Part shown: in pieces, positions 1-11,790 of the stretch
How positions within the stretch are numbered: position 1 is the first letter of the stretch
Layout: each line of letters starts with the position of its first letter
Origin: Cylicocyclus nassatus
Taxonomy: Eukaryota > Nematoda > Chromadorea > Rhabditida > Strongylidae
Direction of reading: 5' to 3'
Length of the DNA: 64,000 nt
Assembly: GCA_958299035.1 (NCBI GenBank)
Contig: CATQJL010000001.1
Span: 51,214,461-51,278,460, forward strand
Program-made: the position numbers and the translations under genes
The notes under the pieces: model-generated
The model's database searches: none
What the model was told of the DNA's origin: nothing
What the model saw: the letters and a program-made list of their open reading frames with translations, nothing else

Positions 1-642
1 ATGGGAAAAGAGCCAGATCGCATATGCTTTCGCAACACGAGAAGGAAATAGTGCATACTTTTTTGGGCCTTTGCGAACTCTGGCTTCACCTCCTCTGGCA
101 TACTTCCTGTTAACTGACGAGAAAGCTGCTCAACTTCTTCTTCAACAGCATCTGCGGAATAGCCGAAAAAAAAGTAGATACTATGCTGCGCGTTGGTTTT
201 TTTTCAATATCATAGGTCATAATGTCACAAAGCGAATAACTTCCAAAAGCATAAAGCACAGAGTTGGGTTCGCACTCCAGCCGGGATCTAAGTGCAGTAA
301 CTATGCTTTGTACTAACACCTTCCTTTTGTTCATATCCATATTTGTGAATTTAGCAGCCTTGAATTCTTCAGCAACCTGAAGATCAGCAATGGACTTCCT
401 GGACAATTCCTCATTGAAACTAATCTGCTTGGATTCCTTATGCAGGAAATCAGAGAGTTTCGCTCAATTGTCAACTCTGTGTCAATGTCGACAACATTTT
501 CGTCGGCGTAAGATTCTCCTTCTGCCTCGCTATTGAACTGGAACACATGCGAGTCATCTGCGATTTTGTAAAGTATTCTGCCTGCCGTTTCCTCTTCAAA
601 CTGCCAACCTTTCCAAAACATTGAGGGATAATTTAATAACAT
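1..642 (-). CDS. Partial unrecognised gene, 3' part leaves window, one frameshift
   Basis: Two exons are visible on the minus strand: 642 to 229 and 151 to 1, the second running off the window edge. The 77-bp intron starts GTGACA and ends in a pyrimidine-rich TTCCGCAG. Phase fits: one base before the intron plus AT after it restores a codon. The first exon opens with ATG at 642 (MLLNYPSMFWKGW), although an acceptor just upstream means the true start could lie further right. Near 465 the frame changes by one base, from ...DIDTELTIE to KLSDFLHKESKQ. The protein is polar and helical; the second exon begins AVEEEVEQLSRQL. I recognise no family. The frameshift may be a sequence error or mark a pseudogene. 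Codon texture and the matching splice phase argue that it is or was a gene. Confidence 0.5.
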
Positions 643-1022
643 GTTATTCTTCTGAATGTCTTAAGGTTTTTGATTCATTGAACCCAACCACCTTCTCTAC
701 AAATTAGGTAAGGTGAGTCTAGAGCGTTTTCATGATAGTGACCTTCTTCAGCACTAGGTTTACAGAGTATAAATTCCAGAAATGGGCAGGTTTTTGTGTG
801 AAGGTGTGGAAATTTATCAATCTCCCATAGTTTTTTGAGTGTGCGCTAATAATGATGGCATAACTGTCAATCAAAAGCGCATTTTTTACAAAAAAAACAT
901 AAACATATAACAACGATAAGGACGCTCAAACAGACGCGTTCGCTCACGTTCCCGTTAGTGCTGATAACGATGTCAATCCACAGCACATTTTTTACTATTA
1001 ACTTGCTCCACCTCGCTCTTAT

Positions 1023-2184
1023 TAGGTCGTCCAGAAAGTTTTTGCGCGTGAATTTCATAATTCATAACTTCTGATTTTTCCAACCGATTTGACTGCTTTC
1101 ACTTTCATGTGAAAGGGTAAGTCATGCTCTTTATAATGACTTCTCAGCTGCTTAGTAATGGTCATCTGTTGCATAGATAGGAGACATAGAAGAAAAATGG
1201 TAAAAATTTTAATTTTCTATGTAGGGTCATAAAAAATCGGAGACTTGCAACAAAAATCGGAGCACAGTACTGTAGGATCTTTAACCAGCTCTTTCTAACA
1301 GTGCAAAGTTTGCTCCGATTGAGCGTCTCCATGAAAAGTCATGATTTCCCTGAAAAATGCTAACAAGGGAATGGTCAAAAGTCGAAGTGGCCAATCCTTA
1401 CAAACTGCATACCATTAGATGCAGCATAAAACGCTGACTCTAAATCTGTCTTCGTTATCTGCAGAGCGCTTTTGTGAACGAAATTATAAGCTGTTAAAGG
1501 CCATTATTTTGCTAAGAAATTGTGCATGTAAAGTGCAAACTTGGCCGTACAGAGCCATTCTTGGCTTAATGTTGGACCAAAACATGCAACTGGGTCGCTT
1601 CATACAACCCGTACCTAGAAGTGAGCAGAATAAGCAATAATGTGCCTAATTTCGCAATTTTTGTATGCGGTTTTTTCGCAGTAAAGCTGCTCATAACTTC
1701 GCCTACAAAGGCGCTCTGCAGATACGGAAGACAGATTTGGAATCAGCATTTTATGCCGCATCGAATAATATGCAGCTTGTATGGATTGGCCACTTCGACT
1801 TTTGACCATTCCCTTGTAAAATAAATCAAATTCGCATTTTTGTATTGCTTGCTCGGAAATCACAACTTTTCATGGAGACGCTCAATCGGAGCAAACTTTG
1901 CACTGTTAGAAAGAGCTGGTGAAAGAACCTACAATACTAACTGCTCCGATTTTTGTTGCAAGTCTCCGATTTTTTATGCCCCTACGCAGAAAATTCAAAT
2001 TTTGACCAATTTTCTTCTATCGCTCCTATCTATGCAAAAGATGACCATTACTAAGCAGCTGAGATGTCATTATAAAGAGCATGACTTACCCTTTCAAATA
2101 AAAATGAAAGCAGTCAAATCGGTCGGAAAAATCAAAAGTTATGAATTCTCGAAAATCGTGCGCAAAAACTTTCGGGACGATCTA
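1023..2184. mobile_element. Mariner-like inverted-repeat element hosting another MITE
   Basis: The outer arms 1025-1340 and 1865-2182 are long imperfect reverse complements. The tips read GGTCGTCCAGAAAGTTTTTG on the left and the complement of GGACGATC on the right, each next to TA. No transposase is present. The centre (1363-1817) is a separate inverted-repeat element, so the original element was about 700 bp. Confidence 0.75.
1363..1817. mobile_element. ACAAGGG-family foldback MITE, copy 1 (nested)
   Basis: The terminal inverted repeats begin ACAAGGGAATGGTCA and continue through a conserved subterminal block (AAGTCGAAGTGGCCAATCC). The element is about 455 bp and non-coding. It sits inside the mariner-like element at 1023-2184. 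Other copies: 17615-18079, 31436-31901 and an interrupted one at 3702-5107. Confidence 0.8.
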
Positions 2185-2197
2185 TACAATGTGTTGG

Positions 2198-2870
2198 CTT
2201 TTACGGGTCACCGAAGCAAATGATTTTTAGAGCCGGGAAGCAAAGAAGCCCTAACATGCTGTAGACCATTCGAAAGCTGAGATCATGGAGAATCGACGTA
2301 GACCGTCGCCTTTTTTCTAGGTCTTCTGTGCCGCGAGATATGAGGGATTTTATGTGCTTCAAAAATTAACTGATTTTGTGCCCTCACTTTCTGCTCTCCA
2401 AATGAATGCTACGAGAAAGTCGACGGTCTACGTTTGTTAATGAAGACTTGCTCTTTAACACAGATAGATAATCAGCAGTGATTAGGTCTTCATTTGGCAG
2501 AAATCTGCTGTTGAAAATGACCATGTTTTCAGATAAAATGCGGTGTATCTCTCGGTAGAGGGGGGCTAGAAAGAAGTCGACAGTCTAGATCGAATCCCCT
2601 TTTCCTGAGCTTTCGAATGGTATATAGGTTGCTGGGCGAAAAAACAGACCAGTTTTCAAAAATGGGGTGGAGATATTTACTATTAGCTTGCTCCAATCCG
2701 GCTCCACCAATGTATTGGTTTTTATCGGTTACCGGAGCAAATGATTTTTAGAGCCGGGAAGCAAAGAAACCCTAACATGCTGTATACCATTCGAAAGCTG
2801 AGATCATGGAGAATCGACGTAGACCGTCGCCTTTTTTCTAGGTCTTCTGTGCCGCGAGATATGAGGGATT
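2198..2870. repeat. 160-bp direct repeat, 520-bp period, with inverted remnants between
   Basis: A block of about 155 bp starting AGCAAATGATTTTTAGAGCC and ending GCGAGATATGAGGGATT occurs at about 2212-2353 and again at 2732-2870, nearly identical. Between them lie diverged inverted pieces (for example 2565-2630), so the unit probably belongs to a foldback element. Confidence 0.7.
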
Positions 2871-2973
2871 GATTATTACCTTGTGAGATCTATCCTTGAG
2901 AGGTGTCATCCTAATCCTCCCTTGTAGCTACTTGCAAATTTCGCAAATCATCTATGTGGGGCAACTGCTGTAG

Positions 2974-3193
2974 AAAGGTCCGGCCATACACTTGCATCAT
3001 CGCAATTCTCCCCCAAGCCATCCGCGATGAGTTCATTGCTTGCCTACCATCTTGCACTGCGGTTGTGATGGTTGACACGATTAACTGCAGCTAACTATCA
3101 CAACCGAAATGCAAGATAGCATGCAATGGACTCGTAACAATTACCTCGGGAAAATCGCGAAGCGATTGAACCGCTTGATGTATGTTCGGCTCT
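2974..3193. mobile_element. GCGATT-hairpin MITE, diverged copy
   Basis: The imperfect terminal repeats (GTCCGGCCATACACTTG on the left, complement of GATGTATGTTCGGCTC on the right) and internal GCGATT-like blocks match the hairpin family seen more clearly at 8503, 13121, 15684 and 48015. About 220 bp, non-coding. Confidence 0.5.
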
Positions 3194-3247
3194 TAACGCT
3201 GCAAGAAAGTCACACGCGAAAATCCGCTTGATCTGCTTATGCTCCTC

Positions 3248-3701
3248 ACTGCTACCTTAAAGGCAGTGTGTGGGCAGAAGGTCCTTTCGATTTTATGCTT
3301 ACCTGAGCCTATTCGCTACGTTGAATCCAAAAATCCACAATGGAGAGCGCGAAAACGGCGAACAAGGACTCTAGCCCAGGAGCGGAATCAGCAGGGGCGG
3401 GGTCTTCCCCAATTGTGAAGTCACCGCGATTTTTTCGATTTCGCTAGCCATCTAATATCGCCACCGGCTAAGTCTGAACGCGTGATTTGAATAAGCCGAG
3501 AAGATCGCTCCGGACATCGGGTGGATGACTTCACAGTTGAAAAGACCCCGCCCCTGATTTCCCTCCTGCGTTAAATACCTTCGCCGTTTTCGCCCTCTCC
3601 AGTGTGGATTTTCGAATTCAGCATAGCGAATAAGTCCTGTTAAGCACAAAGCAAAATCGATTTTCCATACTTTTCTCAAAATACTGTGCTCACTGTGCCT
3701 G
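3248..3701. mobile_element. GGCAGTGTC-family element, copy 1
   Basis: The left end reads TTAAAGGCAGTGTGTGGGC. The interior is an inverted repeat around GAAGACCCCGCCCC-like blocks (3395-3415 against 3545-3565). The right end is a decayed ACTGTGCCT. No coding. It adjoins the interrupted ACAAGGG element. Confidence 0.55.
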
Positions 3702-3822
3702 ATAAGGGAAGTCAGAAATCGACCAATCCAACCAAGCTGCATACCATCAGATGCAGCATAACGCTGATTTCAAATCTGTAATCCATATCTGCTTAGCGCC
3801 TTTGTGGGCGAAGTTATGAGCC

Positions 3823-4287
3823 GTTGAAGGCAGTGTCCAGGCAGAAGTCGATTTTGAGATTTTATGCTTACCCGGACCTATTCGCTATGCTGAATTCGAA
3901 AATCCACACTGGAGACCGCAAAAACGGCGAAGAAGGGCTCTAACGCAGGAGGGAAACAAGAAGGTGGGCGGAGTATTCCCCATAAACTCACGCTCCCAGC
4001 TTCCGGAGCGATCTTCTCGATTCCGCTATCCACCCTGACATCTCCACCGGCCAAGTGCGAACGCTGACTCGAAATAAGGCTGAAGAGGTCGCCCCGAAAG
4101 CTGGGAGCGTAAATTCGCAGTGGGAAAACCCCGCCCACCTGCTGGTTTTCCTTCCTGCGTTAGAGCTCTTCTTCGTCATTTTCGCGTTCTCCAGAGTGGA
4201 TCCTATTCAGCGTAGCGCCTGAGTAAGTTCAAAATTTCAAAGAGCTTCCTAGCAAAAACCGAGTTTTTGCTCGGACACTGCCTTTAA
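3823..4287. mobile_element. GGCAGTGTC-family element, copy 2
   Basis: The terminal inverted repeats are AAGGCAGTGTCCAGGC on the left and the complement of CTCGGACACTGCCTT on the right, with TTGA and TTAA at the outer edges. The interior is an inverted repeat about GGTGGGCGG / CCGCCCACC. It is inserted in the ACAAGGG element. Confidence 0.65.
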
Positions 4288-4689
4288 AGGCAGTGTCGAG
4301 CAAGATGGAAGTTTTGGGATTTCAGTGCTATGCGAGAGTGGCCCCCTCAGACACAACATCGCGCAAGTGCGACGTCATAACGCTCAACCTAAAGCAAGAA
4401 AAACGACCGGAAAGTGGAAAAACTTACGCCTTGGGGCGGGGTCCTCCCAGCTGTCCGAATTCCTGCTATGGGGCAGAGTACGCATGCCACCACAGTTAAA
4501 ATGTAGGGTCCCGCAGCGACTCTGCGCTCTGCCTTGGTGGGGACCGTCGAATTTCAAATTGTGCGGCTTTGGAATACGTAAGTTCTTGCCGTTTTCGCGC
4601 CTTCTAATGTCGATTTTCGGATTCAGCGTTGCGGATAACCCTCAGTAGGTGGATTTCTGATCGAGTTTTTGGCCCGAATACTGCCTGCA
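4285..4689. mobile_element. GGCAGTGTC-family element, copy 3
   Basis: This copy is directly abutted to copy 2 and shares the TTTAAAGG junction. The left end is AAGGCAGTGTCGAGC and the right end a decayed GCCCGAATACTGCCT. It carries a GGGGCGGGGTCCTCC block as in its relatives. No coding. Confidence 0.55.
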
Positions 4690-5294
4690 AATATTTTCCT
4701 AGGAAATTGTGCATGCAAAACGCAAAATTCGTTACAGAGCCATGTTGGGCTAATGCTGGGGCGAAGTTTTGAGCCGTTAAAGGCTATTATTGGCGTTATT
4801 TTGCTAAAAAGCGTGCGTGTAAAAGTGCGTGCAAATTCGGCCGCGCAGATTCATGATCGAATCAATGCTGAGCACATGCAGCTAGGTTACTTTATATTCT
4901 TTAAGCCTAAAGATTAGCCAAAAGTGCAACAATGTGATTAAGTTCGTAATTTTTATATACGATGCTTTCGCAATAAAAGTGATCCACAAAAGCGCTAAGC
5001 AAATATGGAATACAGATTCGAAATTAGCGTTTAATGCTGCATCGAATGAAAGGCAGCTTGTTTGAATTGGTTGGGTTGGCCACTTCGTCTTCTGACTATT
5101 CCGTTGCAAGCTACTTTAGAGTATAATAGAGAGAAACAGGAAGATTTTGACAGTCTCCAATAACTTTCTTTGCATATTTCGCTTATTTCGACCCCTTTCT
5201 TCCTCGATTCTCACTGGTTGTAAAAATGGCTTCAATCTCAGAACGAATGATAAATAAATGCTGTTCCGCATGTGTCCGTGGAAGATAAATATAC

Positions 5295-5380
5295 GTAAGC
5301 ATTTCCTCGTTAGTTCTAGCCAGTATACTCCTCGTGCTTCAGAAAGCCGTCGCATTGCCTCCGTAGCCATTTGTCTTGAA
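5295..5380 (-). CDS. Isolated exon candidate
   Basis: On the minus strand a good acceptor (GTTTTCCTAG) precedes an open 86-bp stretch that includes ATG at about 5370 (MATEAMRRLSEARGVYWLEL) and ends at a possible donor GTATAT. The residue mix looks coding, but I found no partner exons and recognise no family. It could be a chance open frame. Confidence 0.25.
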
Positions 5381-6536
5381 CTAGGAAAACAAGTACCAAG
5401 ACTGCGATGAAAAATTCTTTTGTTGCGGTGAGATGTAATGTTCAGTGCGAACTTCTTTTATTTCCTTAACGTTGCTCACTCGTTTCTTCTACCTCGCTCA
5501 CTTCGTAAAGAAAAAAATCATTTAAAAAGGAGCTCAAGAATGAACGCTGTTTTGCTTTATACATCTGTTAGAAGCTAATTATTCGTACACAGCAGATAGC
5601 TGCGGGGGTACGAAAAGAGGGAACAAAGCGCGTACGTCTACAAGTCTTCCGCGGATATGTGAAGCAGAAACGCTTTGTTCGTCTACCCTCTTCAGAATGG
5701 GGTTACTCTCATTGCAAGGGGAAAACGAGGTGGGCAAAATCTTTCGAGCTATCATCCACCTTCCCCCTTCCCCTCCGCTCAATACCCGCCCTGCTGCAGC
5801 TCGTAGGGCACGGCTCAGGCACACTTGCGACAGTTTGGTATTGCTGGCAGTGTGCTGCGCTTTGAACCAGGTCTGTTATCTGTGGATAAGTATGAAGTCT
5901 TATGTAAGCCATAATTTTACATGAGGGTTAGGAAAAACGTATACATAGAGATAGGAGCAGTCTTTCTATGCTCCGTGCATTTAGTGCTTCGAACACAGCT
6001 TCATAATTCTCATATTCAGTCAAGGCGCACAGCTGTGAGCCCTCAAAACGAGAAAACAAATGAGGGAAAAGGGCGATGCGAAAAGGCTCCTTGAAAGCAA
6101 TGTCTGAGCATATGTAAGTAAAACGCTTCCATTCCACGAACTACATTTCTCAGACTGTGGTTTTAGAGTGATATGAGGATTACGAAAATTTTTGTGTACC
6201 AAATGGTTCAAATTGCTTTTGCAACTCCAAATGTACCGCTCTGCTTACTAAAGTTGGGTCAATCAGTCAAAACGATCAAATACACACAGTTTACTCCACT
6301 GCAAATCTCAGAAGTGATACGATTACGCGGAGCACCGATATCAGAAATTGTCTCTATCTATCTATTTCAAAGTCTCACCTGTACCTCGAGTTTTAAAACG
6401 CTGCCACCGGATACAAAGTTTGACTCGGCTTTCAGAGCTGCCTAAAAAGTATCATCTTCAGGAAAAAATGACTGAAAAATCTGATGAATCGATACAATCT
6501 TGCTTTACGATCGGGAGAAGGGGGGAGGTTACTCGC
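5381..6536. other. No gene or clear repeat recognised
   Basis: Mixed-composition DNA with several short overlapping open frames on both strands and no splice-supported reading. I see no inverted-repeat termini. Confidence 0.4.
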
Positions 6537-6936
6537 TTAAAGGGAGCGTCCGGGCAAAATTTCGACTTCCATGTTTTTGGCGTTTCTGGCCTTCCAACTC
6601 CCTGATCAAATTTGAACTGAGAGTTGCGTAAAATCTCCGAAATCCCGTTTCCGGAATCCGTTTTCAAAAGGCGCGGACGAATCCAATACTAATTTGATGC
6701 GCCGCAAGCGAAAACATGTATCACAGACAGTGACACCTTGCAGGTGCAAAGTGAAAGTGGCGCAAGCTGTAAGCTCATCCGTACATGTGTGAGGGGAGCG
6801 GCACATGGCCCGCCCACTTGGCTTTCGGAGTTCACATTTTCGGAGCGGACTTGTTGTTCTAGCTCAGTTGAGGGGGCCTCTATCGAACTGTGTCAACATC
6901 TAAAGTAGGACAGTTTTGCCCTGACGCTGCCTTTAA
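6537..6936. mobile_element. GGCAGTGTC-family element, copy 4
   Basis: Terminal inverted repeats TTAAAGGGAGCGTCCGGGC and the complement of GCCCTGACGCTGCCTTTAA define a 400-bp non-coding element. The symmetric TTAA at both edges may be the target duplication. Confidence 0.65.
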
Positions 6937-7519
6937 ATTCCATCAGAGCTTTCCATTATTATTCGACTAGACTTATTAATCAAATCGAAACATATACATC
7001 GTATACACTTAGATAAACTACAAGGAGTCAATTAGCCCTTTTAACCAATCAAAAGTTGGAAGAGAACCCTGGAGGACATTACCACACCATGCTTAGATTG
7101 ATGACTGGTTCAAAAAATCATGTTCTTGCCTGCAGGACAAGCCTAACGATCACTGCTGGAAAAGAGGTCGAAGACGAAGGAGGCGGACGGGTAGCTTTTA
7201 CCAATCAACCATGCAATGTGATGTATTCCAAGATCTCATCTCATCGAGAGATTATAGCCTATTAACCCCAATGCTGAGTCCGGGGACCGCCTGGTAAAGA
7301 TCATAACGAGATGGACCATACCTTCGTGAACAGAATGTAGTGCCTGACGAAAGTAACTGTTGTTTCAAAGAAACGCTTTTTTCAACACCTCCACTATCAA
7401 CCTGAGAGTCCCAAATACGAAAAGTCGTTTTCATTGAAGTTCCGGAGCTGGCCCGTTGACTTGGACAAGACACCACAAACTACTGACTGAGTTTGACTCG
7501 CAGGAGATGCAGAAAAGCT
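6937..7519. other. No gene recognised
   Basis: Short open frames of 60-75 codons occur on both strands (7056-7265 plus, 7252-7476 minus), without splice support or family resemblance. Confidence 0.35.
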
Positions 7520-8452
7520 ATGAAAGAGGACCTTAGACTAAGGATACTCTCTCGACTTCGTCAAATCGCCACATCCACGCAACTTGGTGGTATGCTAGAT
7601 GCCTACAAATCAACCGTGCGCTGGTCTAAAATGCATAGGCGCGCAGCTTCCGTAAGCTGTAGCAAAAGCATCAAGTCTGGCTAATATACAGGGTGTCCCA
7701 AAAAAATGTATCGAACGTTTGATCGTTAATATCTCTTTTCCCAGGAAGCCTTTTGCCTTGCTTCAAGTACCGTTTTGTAGAGCTGGCTTCAACTTAGATT
7801 TGCATTACAAAACGAATCACCCATCTCTCTTCATTACTGTAAGATTACGGTAGAAACTTGAAACATATGGTGTCAATGTGGAAAAAGCTGCCGTTTCAAA
7901 ATTTTTCAAAAAAAATGTGAAAACTTGTGTAAGGTTTTTATGGACGCTGAGTTTAATACTCAACTATTCACGAGATTACGAAGCCTTCCAGACGGTGTAA
8001 CCGCACTTCTTAGGAACATTGAAAAAATGGCCGCTACCTCTTACTTGGCATAACTCTTCAATGAAGCATCATAATAAGTTGGGAACTTTACAGTTATAAT
8101 CAGCAACTCTAATTAGCCTAGTGTAAAAGTTTTGAGGCTGTTTTGCTTCCTTTCTGAGGCAAAATATGACCTTTCATTGCTTAAAACCTTCTTTGAAGTT
8201 TCTACCGTAATCCTACAGTAACGAAGAGAGATGAGTGATTCGTTCTATAATGCAAATTTAAGTTGAAGCCAGCTCTACAGATTGGTACCTGAAGCAAGGG
8301 AAAAGACTTCTTCAGAAGAGAGATATTAACGATCAAAGGTTCTATACATTTTTTGAGACACCCTATACAGCGCACTTACGACCAGATGTGAAGAGTCGCT
8401 GCAGTGCCAAATCGTGCAGCGACTGGAACCGCGTGAGCTATGCCTTAGGCAT
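7520..8452. mobile_element. GCGATT-hairpin MITE split by a mariner-like MITE
   Basis: The left half (about 7520-7686: CGTCAAATCGCCAC, then CGTGCGCTGGTC) and right half (8367-8452: GTGCCAAATCGTGCAGCGAC) match the two halves of the intact copy at 15922-16163. The halves are separated by the ACAGGGTGTCCC element, inserted at a TA. Confidence 0.6.
7687..8366. mobile_element. ACAGGGTGTCCC mariner-like MITE, copy 1
   Basis: About 680 bp, with long inverted repeats starting TACAGGGTGTCCCAAAAA and bounded by TA, the usual mariner/Tc target. Subterminal GATCGTTAATATCTC blocks mirror each other. No transposase frame. Relatives: 30137, 58717 and 61579. Confidence 0.8.
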
Positions 8453-8502
8453 TAAAGGCTTGGTTGTCGAGGTTTTTGCACTATGCAGGTTTTCGACCCT
8501 AT

Positions 8503-8711
8503 CTAAGGCCCCGGACAGACTTCACGCGATTTGATCGTCGCGATTTAATCGCGACGAGACAACTGTTACAACATCATTCCATGCCGATCAACTTGCATTT
8601 CGGTTGTGATACTTTTCCAGCCCGAAATTTTTGAATGTGAAATGAAAATGAATGGAAATGTCGGCGATTGAGTCGCAACGATCAAATCGCGTGAAGTCTG
8701 TCCGGGGCCTA
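8503..8711. mobile_element. GCGATT-hairpin MITE
   Basis: A near-perfect hairpin of about 209 bp. The ends are TAAGGCCCCGGACAGACTTC and its complement, followed by GCGATTTGATCG in both arms. Non-coding, clearly one mobile family with 13121-13350. Confidence 0.75.
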
Positions 8712-10539
8712 ACCTATGCGTATCCAAAATCGCATAAAATATAAGAAAACCCCGTTTTTTGAAGGCCTCGTGGAAACAACGCGGAAAAGTTGTGCCTTTT
8801 TAGCTTAGCCGTCGCCACAGTGGCAACAACACATGGAGGTAGGCGCCAACTGAAGGGACATGTTGAAACGCGTAGTGCCGAAGCGAGCGTCAGCCGTGCG
8901 GGCTAAATGGTGCTTTGCGGGCCATAAGGACAAATTTTCTCGGTGTAGAAGGGCCCGAATCGAGTCGGATCTGGGCCGCTCGCCTACTCAGGCGGTCTAA
9001 AGAAATACGTGGGCCCCACTACCTCAATTTTGGTGAGACATTGCCTTTAAGAATCGATCAATCTCGCGCAATTTGAGTCGCCGCACAATTCGGATTGCTA
9101 CAATTGTTCATAACAATGCATTCTGTGTAGGCAAGATCTCAGCTAATAGTCGAATGTAGGCGGGCACCGAAACTCCGCGTTGTTCAGTTTCGCAATCCGC
9201 CCGCAGATTCCCGGAATATGGACAGTAAGTTTATTAGACCGCCTGTCTCTTCCTTCGCTACGATTCGCGCATATATTGCTGATTTTTTCAAGCGGGAAAT
9301 CAACAAGCGGCGTTTTAAAGTTGTGGCCATTTTTCTAAAAATCGGCGAGCGCAGCGCGAAAAATCAGCCTTCTACTTTCCCAGTGCCACTCTACCTTTGG
9401 TGATTGTCTGAGACCCATAACTTTGCAGAAGCTACTAGAATCGCCGGGGTACCGACCATGCGATTTATAGGCTAAGCGGGCACTCGAAAAATTAATTGCT
9501 GATTTGCTGACGAACGCTCAGAGAACAATCTCTGATTTTTCATAGATTTGTCGCGGCGCAGTGACTGGACTTCCCGCGAGAATATGCAAGATTGTTGAGC
9601 GCCGCACGGTCCTTTGTGTGCGAGGAGCCGCACATTTCATAGATTTGGTTTGGCCACGCCCAAAAGTTTGCTGCCCGCTTGCAAGAAAGCGCGAGTTCGC
9701 GGTCGACCTGCCCCCGGCAATCATCTAAATATGTCTTGAGTTACACGCGCGGTGGATTTGCAAACATCTGGAAAATAGACGTGTGGTGACGACGATTTGG
9801 AGAAATCGCTCGGATATGACGGCAGATTTAAGAAGAGGAATAGCAGCGATGATGGAAGCCGCGGAAGCCGAAAATTTTCAAAGCACGCCGATTCTTCAAA
9901 TTACAAATGAACACGCATTGCCGCCCTGAGGAAGCACAATCGCCTCCTGAAGGTCGCTGGAGAAGCTCACCAACGGCCTCTGCTCGGATCACTTCAACAG
10001 CCACGTTCACCTCAAGGAGGACAATTATGTCGCACCATCTGTTCTTCCTCCCAAATTTGTCATGCTAACATGTCTATGAAGAATCGTACAGCGCTAGGTC
10101 CGCTGATAGGGAGATCCGCTGCGCTGAATTCGAACAGAACTTAGAAAGCACGAAATCGGCTAGACCGAGCATTTTCCAAAGGCATCAATTTCAGACATGG
10201 AGTGAAGGAAAGCCCGCCATGGCGGAGACGCAGAGTGTGAGGGACCCTTATGCTTATAGCATTGCGGCATGCGCAATCTGACGATGGAAGGGCTCAGGTG
10301 GACGGGGTCAGAGATGGGAGCTGTAAGAGGAGATGGAAGGCTGCCTTTCGCCTTGGATTTTCGAGGGTTAGAAGTGGCAGTGAAAGAACGTACTCGGCCT
10401 ATAGGCTCCACTGTGGGGGCTTCTACCCTGTGACGTTCTCTCACCACGGGTCTTATTCTGCCGAGCCATTGCTTTTGACGGAAAGCAAGGCCCCATCCTT
10501 TGAAAGGATAGCAGGCCTTAGTCTGATTCATTCGAAGGC
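8712..10539. other. GC-richer DNA, no gene recognised
   Basis: Contains stretches of higher GC and several overlapping open frames on opposite strands (for example 10160-10549 minus and 10250-10549 plus). None shows splice signals or a recognisable motif. It could be further decayed transposon sequence upstream of the RTE remnant. Confidence 0.35.
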
Positions 10540-11790
10540 CTTTGTACAAAAAGGGAGATTACCGCGACAACGGCAACTATCGCCCTTTCCGCTTGTGTCC
10601 GTATTCTACAAACTCTTGGCGCGAGTTATTCTCAGCAGAAGACAACCATGCGGGCAGGCTGAATTTTGAGAGAATTCAGTGCGATAGATAGATAGTCCAC
10701 ATACAGTCTCAACCAGGATGCCGTTTTGTCTCACCTTCATTTCATGAAGAAGACCTTTCTTTAAACCAGACTAAAGCCGTCATCGATGTTTTAAGTAATC
10801 GAGGTATTCCCACCGATTAGATATATATAAGAGCTGTACAACGACTTCAGAACCGGTATTACATCATACTGAGGACATCATCGTCGACTCGAAGAGAGGT
10901 ATACGAAAGGCTATAAGGCTCAACCAGAGTGCCGAAGTTATGCCAGCGCTACGCCAGCATTTCGATCGATACACGTGCATTTCGTTGGGGACGTCAGCTA
11001 GCCCCGCCCCAACGAAATACACGTGTATCGATCGAAATGCTGGCGTAGCGCTGGCATAACTTCGGCACTCTGGCGGGAGCCTAAGATTCGTCGAAGCTAC
11101 TCGCTGCGTCCTCATGTGGGCGCTAGATTGAGACGAAGTCAGAATGGAATTTAAAGAGGCAACTTCATCACACCTTGCCCATGACATCGCATTGATAACG
11201 CAAGCATAAGAGCGCTGGCTCGCTTTGACGACGCGTAAGGAGAGACGGTCTACGGCTGAACCTAGCAAGATTGAGGTGAAGACAGAACGGCAGAGTGCCT
11301 AATGCTCCTTACTCGATGGAACGAATTTTACCGAAGGCTCAAGCCATTAACCTATGAAGGAAAACCCTAGTGAACAATTTAACTGCGGAAGTGAGCGGGA
11401 TGAAGCCTGCAGCATGAAAAACATACTGGTTGAGGACGTACTAGTGGTCAGCAAAGGCTCTGTGGCGAGCGGCTCCCACTTAGACGTGAACTTCAGAAAC
11501 CTGGACAATGAGAAACAGGATGAACAAGCGATTTGTGTCATCAAGCTGTTGAAAGAGTGATGTTAGGATCATAAGCGTCAGGCGAGTGGGAAAAAATGAG
11601 GGGGGAAAAATGCGGAGTTCCACAATAGGTCATCGACCCGACCTGGGGCGCAGCCGTATTCACAAAACAGAGGTAGTGGTGGCTGGACAAACACCACCGA
11701 CGAGTGGACGAAAGCTCTAGAATATTGGATACCACTGAAGGTCAGACGTGAACGAGACCGCCGAACGATGGTCAGATATGTTTAAAAAGC
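10540..11790 (+). pseudogene. Decayed RTE-type LINE reverse transcriptase
   Basis: In broken plus-strand frames the order of RTE reverse-transcriptase blocks can be followed: PLVSVFYKLLARVILSR (fingers region), KAVIDVLSNRGIP (helix after the first catalytic block), HDIALIT near 11185 in place of FADDIVLI, and WTKALEYWIP near 11715, the C-terminal block typical of RTE elements. The catalytic aspartates are not intact and stops and shifts are frequent. The family assignment rests on block order and spacing recalled from RTE proteins. A 150-bp palindrome (10924-11073) interrupts it. Confidence 0.55.
10924..11073. repeat. Near-perfect 150-bp palindrome inside RTE remnant
   Basis: 67-bp arms (10924-10990 and 11007-11073) differ at one position and are separated by 16 bp. 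The arm starts CCAGAGTGCCGAAGTTATGC. Its lack of decay, compared with the host RTE remnant, implies recent insertion or continuing arm-to-arm correction. Confidence 0.85.

Larger units (their letters stand above)
3702..5107. mobile_element. ACAAGGG-family MITE, copy 4, split by two GGCAGTGTC elements
   Basis: The left arm (3702-3822: subterminal block, GCTGCATACCATCAGATGC) and right arm (4690-5107, ending GACTATTCCGTTGCAAG) match the two sides of intact ACAAGGG copies. The break falls where intact copies read GCTGTTAAAGGCC, and the inserted DNA (3823-4689) starts and ends with TTAA-like sequence. Confidence 0.5.

Noticed and set aside
1615..2223. Overlapping 67-127 codon frames
   Set aside because: All arise from the mirrored arms of nested MITEs; similar frames recur in other MITE copies.
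10160..10549. 129- and 139-codon frames on opposite strands
   Set aside because: They overlap antiparallel in GC-richer DNA; only the final part of the plus frame resembles RTE sequence.
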